Notes under the pieces: model-generated
What the model saw: the letters and a program-made list of their open reading frames with translations, nothing else
Databases searched by the model: none
What the model was told of the DNA's origin: nothing
In this document: positions 56,205 to 60,000 of the stretch, one piece after another
Layout of the letters: each line of letters opens with the position of its first letter
Position numbering within the stretch: position 1 is the first letter of the stretch
Position numbers and translations under genes: made by a program
Origin: Antedon mediterranea
Taxonomy: Eukaryota > Echinodermata > Crinoidea > Comatulida > Antedonidae
Length of the DNA: 60,000 bases
Assembly (NCBI RefSeq): GCF_964355755.1
Contig: NC_092676.1
Coordinates: 8,044,288 to 8,104,287, forward strand
Direction of reading: 5' to 3'

Positions 56205-56238
56205 GGTTATTAAGTGGTCATTTCTTAACTCTGTTCTG
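56076..56238 (-). CDS. BORA: BORA first coding exon
   Basis: An acceptor (TTTTTACAG) is at the right edge, the ATG is at 56202-56204 and a GTAAC donor is on the left. The frame is also open upstream of the ATG within the exon. The ATG is chosen because NPFE sits close to the N-terminus in Bora proteins. Confidence 0.85.
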
Positions 56239-58880
56239 CTGTAAAAAGAAAAGTGTTTATTCAACTGTCTGATAGTACAGTACTTAGCTATCTAGGATAG
56301 GACGGACGTTGGTACTTATTTTAGACTAATAAAAGTTAAAAATAAACAGCTGAGTTGAATAACATTACTGTATGTATTTAATACTTGTTTAAAATTATAT
56401 AGACATAGACATAGATAGATATACTTTATTGTCACATAATACCGTAATTATAAAATGTGAGACTCAGCTCCCCTAGGCCCTATATATATTACTACTAGCC
56501 TAGGCCCGGGCATATAATCTGGTATATTATATGGCAGGTAGACTAGACGATATCTACTGTATAATAATAATATGGTGGTGGTGGCAGCTACAACAGTTTA
56601 CGATGAAATCGATCGCGTCTGAAATCGGTCGCGTTTGAAATCGGTCGCGATAAAATCAACTTCTGGTATTTTGTATGGCGCGCCACTAGAGCTACAGTAT
56701 ACTTTTGATGATATCGGTCGCGTTTGAAATTGGTCGCGCTATTTTGTATGGAGTGGGATGCATGCTAGCGGGATATTCATTTTCTTTACTTTATTCATTA
56801 TTAATATTTATGTGGATATTTTTTATTTGGTTTCACAGGTCTCGAAGAAGGACTGTGTCTTTTCAAAATGGCCATTTCTAAACATGTTTAAATATTATAT
56901 TAGGCATATAATAATTTACCTCTATTTATATGTACTGTAAGTAATTAATATATTATATACGTCTGTCTTTTATTATGCAAAAAATTACGTAAAAGTGAAC
57001 AATTTATTTTAAAACAATAATTTTTACAATGTACAGTATAGCCCGTAAAGCCAGCGTATCCATTTTTATACTTATGCATACTGTGGCAGATTATCATATC
57101 CATGTCGTTAACATTAACAACATAGCCTACTATTCAATCACCTTATTTTTATTTCTATTTTATTTATATACATTATGTAGGATAATATTAAGTGTAGGGC
57201 TAATGATTATTGTTGAGGCAAATCACGTGTATATTTTTATTTCTATTGTTTAAAATAGTTTTTAGTAAAAGGATCAATATATGCGGATGGTTAAAAGGCG
57301 AGTTACTGACATAAACCCTCGAATAAGCCATGTCGGTGATGCGTCTTTTATGATCGTGCACCTGTTTCCTCTAACAATACGTCATTTTGCAGACGGGGTT
57401 TCCCCATTTTAAAAAACATGCACTTGTTAGTGTGTCAAATCATGGACAAAACATGTACGATCGTTGTCCATGACCAGGTAAAGATGACGTCTATTACTAA
57501 TAACCATACGTTTGAAACGTCTATAGGCCTCCTGCACATGTTTTCGTGTATACGTCGGCGATACTAGAGATTTTAATTTGAATATCTTTTATTTCTTCAT
57601 TTATAATAATCATTTAATGTAAATAATTAAGTAAATAAAACTCAGTGTCTCACATCCATACGCCGTTCGTAAATCTAAATGTTAATGTTTAAATATCAGT
57701 GCAGATTACCTCTTTGAGAATCGTGTCCACCTTTATTATCCATAGGCCTACATTATTATTCTCACATCTATCATTGTACATCAGTCCTACTGTAGGGCCG
57801 GGAGATTGATTTATAACGGCATATTATCTATATATTTTATTATTAGTATTCTACAACCATGCTCACGTCAGAGTGGCGGATATCGAATGCAAAAATCATC
57901 ATCATGCATCATCTTCCTTTATTGCATAAACCTCATTGAGCTGGTATCCACTTGCAGGTATAGAATGAGTTTCGTAATTAACTGTGATTAAAAAATATGC
58001 AATAGGCGCGTCTGCTATTCAAAATTAACTAAAAAACATAATTAGCGTTTTCATAAAAAATGTATCTACTACAATACAAATTAGCCCAAAATAAAACACG
58101 ACAGATATCAAACGTAGCTATTATGATAAAAAGCGTATCTAGCGGTGCTCCATACAAAATACCGGATGTTGATTTTATCGTGACCGATTTCAAACGCGAC
58201 CGATTTCAAGCACGGCCGATTTCATCTGACACCGCTACTACAACAGTTCTAGGCCTATCATACTCATCATAGGACACTCTGAAGTACAGCTAGACCTTCT
58301 TCCTACTTACTAATACTATACCTAGCCTAGGCCTACTACTAAACGAACTTCATTAGACCATGGTGGTACATCCAGACTACTAATAGGCCTAGTTAGGCCT
58401 AGGCCTAGTACTATATCCCCAGGCCCTATCTCGGGCTAGCAACAATACAATAATGATTGAATGATTTTGATAGGCCTACTAGCTAGGCCTAAAAACATTT
58501 TATATCCTATATACTTACCTACATACATATACGCAATACCATTAAAATAAGTTTAATTAGGGACAAGGTTTGTGGCGGTAAACTTTGTTAACCACATTTA
58601 AAAATGTCGCCAAAAATACAGCAGTAGGCCAAAACTGATTGACGAACCAATCAAAAGACGATATTAGGTTGACATTAGCAAAATGTCTTTTGATTATTTA
58701 TTAATAATTTAAGATTTAGCATAAATGATTAGACTATGTACTAACAAAATATAATGGTGTAAATATTTATTTTTTTAGTATTTTGAGTATTAAAAAAAGA
58801 TTAAAATAACAATGGTACAATATCAAGAATATTATTATGTTGATGAAATTTACTAAAGACGTCTATTTAGACACCGAAAT
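56239..58880. other. BORA/MZT1 head-to-head interval
   Basis: Must contain the BORA 5' UTR exon(s) and, nearest MZT1 (about 58.25-58.88 kb), the probable divergent promoter. No TATA box stands out. The rest is a LINE-tail-like TACTTTATTGTCAC (56,420) and the MULE-like element at 56599-58237. Confidence 0.5.
56599..58237. mobile_element. MULE-like non-autonomous DNA transposon, 1.64 kb
   Basis: An exact 11-bp direct repeat CTACAACAGTT flanks it (56588-56598, 58238-58248). Long inverted ends of about 100 bp contain two to three tandem TGAAATCGGTCGCG motifs and pair through GGTATTTTGTATGG. Target duplications of 9-11 bp and long ends are typical of Mutator-like elements. No transposase frame was found. 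Confidence 0.75.
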
Positions 58881-58932
58881 ATGGCGGATAAAAAAGACGT
58901 AAATTTTGATTCATCACGCCAGGCAATGGATT
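58881..58932 (+). CDS. MZT1: MZT1 exon 1
   Basis: Encodes [17 protein letters not shown], with the last base of the exon completing a Cys codon in exon 2. The ATG has an ACCGAAAT context and no earlier in-frame ATG is seen. Confidence 0.88.
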
Positions 58933-59387
58933 GTAAGTGTGTAAGATTTTAAAGTCAAAATAAAAAGTAACACTTTATTAAGTCTATTGTAACAAAATAT
59001 TCGGTTAGTGTGTTAGAGCTAGATTCACGGCACTACTAGGCCCTGGCTAGGCCTAGACAGCTAGCCTAATGAGGATCGGTCGCTGTTTTGTCCGGCTTGG
59101 TGTTGCCTCAAGAATGGTATGCTAGGCCTAGACTACTGTAGGCCGAGTGAAAGGAAGTTGAAAAAAGAATGGGTAAGAAAGTGTGATAGAGTGGGTGGGA
59201 GGTATCTGTGAATTGATGAACATTACGTTTTATTCTTTTAGGTTTACAGGAGATGTCTAACCTACTTAACACTGGTTTAGATGCAGAAACACTGTCAATT
59301 TGCGTTAGGCTTTGTGAACAGGGAGTAAACCCAGAAGCATTGGCTGCTGTAATAACAGAATTAAGGAGAGAAGTTAACAGTATTCGA
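58881..59387 (+). CDS. MZT1: MZT1 (MOZART1), 5' exons; 3' end off window
   Basis: A small microtubule-nucleation factor that binds the N-terminal regions of gamma-tubulin complex proteins and recruits the gamma-tubulin ring complex to centrosomes and spindle poles. Exons 58881-58932 (ATG GCG GAT, donor GTAAG) and 59242-59387 (acceptor TTTTAG, donor GTAAGC) give 66 codons. The second contains the nearly invariant core ILNTGLD-type [20 protein letters not shown] and [17 protein letters not shown]. The human protein is about 82 residues, so one short exon remains beyond 60 kb. Orientation is divergent from BORA. Confidence 0.93.
59242..59387 (+). CDS. MZT1: MZT1 exon 2
   Basis: Carries the conserved three-helix MOZART1 core ([20 protein letters not shown]). 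The splice borders are consensus. Confidence 0.93.
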
Positions 59388-59519
59388 GTAAGCATATATG
59401 AGTTATCTACATACCAGTATTTAATTATTTTAATATAAATGTTGATTTTATAGTGTGTATTTAATAGTTTTACAACAAAAAATGAATCTGGGGAAAATGA
59501 TATTTTAGAAATATATTTA

Positions 59520-59670
59520 AAATCATCATTGTCATCATCAATATCATGTTCATTCTTCCTTATCATCAATTATCATTATCAATTTTATCTTCCTCATGAA
59601 TATTGTCCTCATGTATGTCATCATCATCATTCATCATCATCATATTATCTTTCTCCTCATTATATTAATC
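59520..59670. repeat. TCA/ATC-rich microsatellite
   Basis: Irregular ATCATC/TCATCA tract in the second MZT1 intron. Confidence 0.6.
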
Positions 59671-59676
59671 ATTATG

Positions 59677-60000
59677 CACTTGCCAATTGTATGACCCACT
59701 ATACGACCCACTATACGACCCCCGGGAGAGGTGCGTCATGGGTGCGTCATTTACAAATAATTATTGACGCAGTCAATGAACAATGGTGTGTCAATGTCCG
59801 TCACTTTACCACCCTCCATATCATAAACAACATGGTCACAGTGCGTCAAAATGGGTGTGTCAAAATGGGTGTTTCATGGTCACCTAAAGGTAAGTCATAT
59901 TTTTAACGCACAGGTGTGTCATTCATAAGGTATGACGGACATCGGACAAATGACACACCTCTCCCGGGGGTCGTATAGTGGGTCATACAATTGACAAGTG
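59677..60000. mobile_element. Foldback/MITE element reaching the window end
   Basis: The first about 65 bp (CACTTGCCAATTGTATGACC, a duplicated CACTATACGACC, then CCCGGGAGAGGTG) recurs inverted at the right edge, with one fewer copy of the 13-bp CACTATACGACC unit. The interior repeats GTGCGTCA/GTGTGTCA motifs. The window ends at or near the element boundary. Confidence 0.7.

Noticed and set aside
59520-59670. CRISPR-like or coding repeat
   Set aside because: It is an irregular trinucleotide microsatellite without spacers or frame conservation.

Overview
This is a piece of an animal nuclear genome: AT-rich, with split genes, GT/AG introns and dense transposon debris. Three single-copy genes are recognisable. 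On the + strand at the left is the 3' half of DNAAF1 (LRRC50), an axonemal dynein assembly factor. On the - strand, BORA (aurora borealis, the Aurora A/Plk1 activator) has coding exons spread from 56.2 kb down to 5.0 kb. On the + strand at the right are the first two exons of MZT1 (MOZART1). BORA and MZT1 are head to head, as I recall them in human. The animal is probably a marine invertebrate, perhaps an echinoderm or other ambulacrarian. This last point is a weak inference from the ciliary gene, the SINE types and the abundant TAGGCCTA motif.

The striking part is BORA's 42.6-kb intron (7,857-50,494). It holds a same-strand array of ten intronless copies of one gene family: a membrane-anchored Mab-21/cGAS-like nucleotidyltransferase (cGAS-like receptor, cGLR). 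Copies are numbered from left to right. Copy 1 (8.8-10.9 kb) is an old pseudogene. Copy 2 (11.8-14.1) is a recent pseudogene. Copy 3 (14.9-17.0) is intact, 703 aa. Copy 4 (19.2-19.8) is a 3' fragment. Copy 5 (20.9-23.5) is intact, 853 aa. Copy 6 (24.5-26.6) is a chimeric pseudogene. Copy 7 (27.5-29.7) is intact, 738 aa. Copy 8 (32.1-34.7) is open except for one nonsense codon. Copy 9 (42.9-45.5) is intact, 869 aa. Copy 10 (45.7-45.9) is a 5' remnant. The intact members keep the GS motif and the acidic metal-binding residues of active cGLRs, the Mab-21 C-terminal helical domain, and a further conserved region of about 200 residues. Their N-termini carry one to about four repeated hydrophobic units.

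The array grew by segmental duplication. Copies 1+2 pair with 6+7, and copy 8 with its flanks pairs with copy 9 with its flanks. The paralogous segments act as empty sites that define several transposon insertions: a full-length but broken non-LTR retrotransposon (37.6-42.2 kb) carrying a nested TTAA-flanked MITE, a 5'-truncated LINE placed between the core promoter and start codon of copy 7, and several TTAA-flanked non-autonomous DNA elements. Outside the array the introns contain tRNA- and 5S-related SINEs, Penelope-like fragments, and MULE-, hAT-, Harbinger- and Tigger-like non-autonomous elements.

If expressed, the intact copies would be candidate membrane-bound sensors or enzymes of innate nucleotide signalling. 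That function is inferred from family and motifs only; no ligand or product can be read from the sequence.
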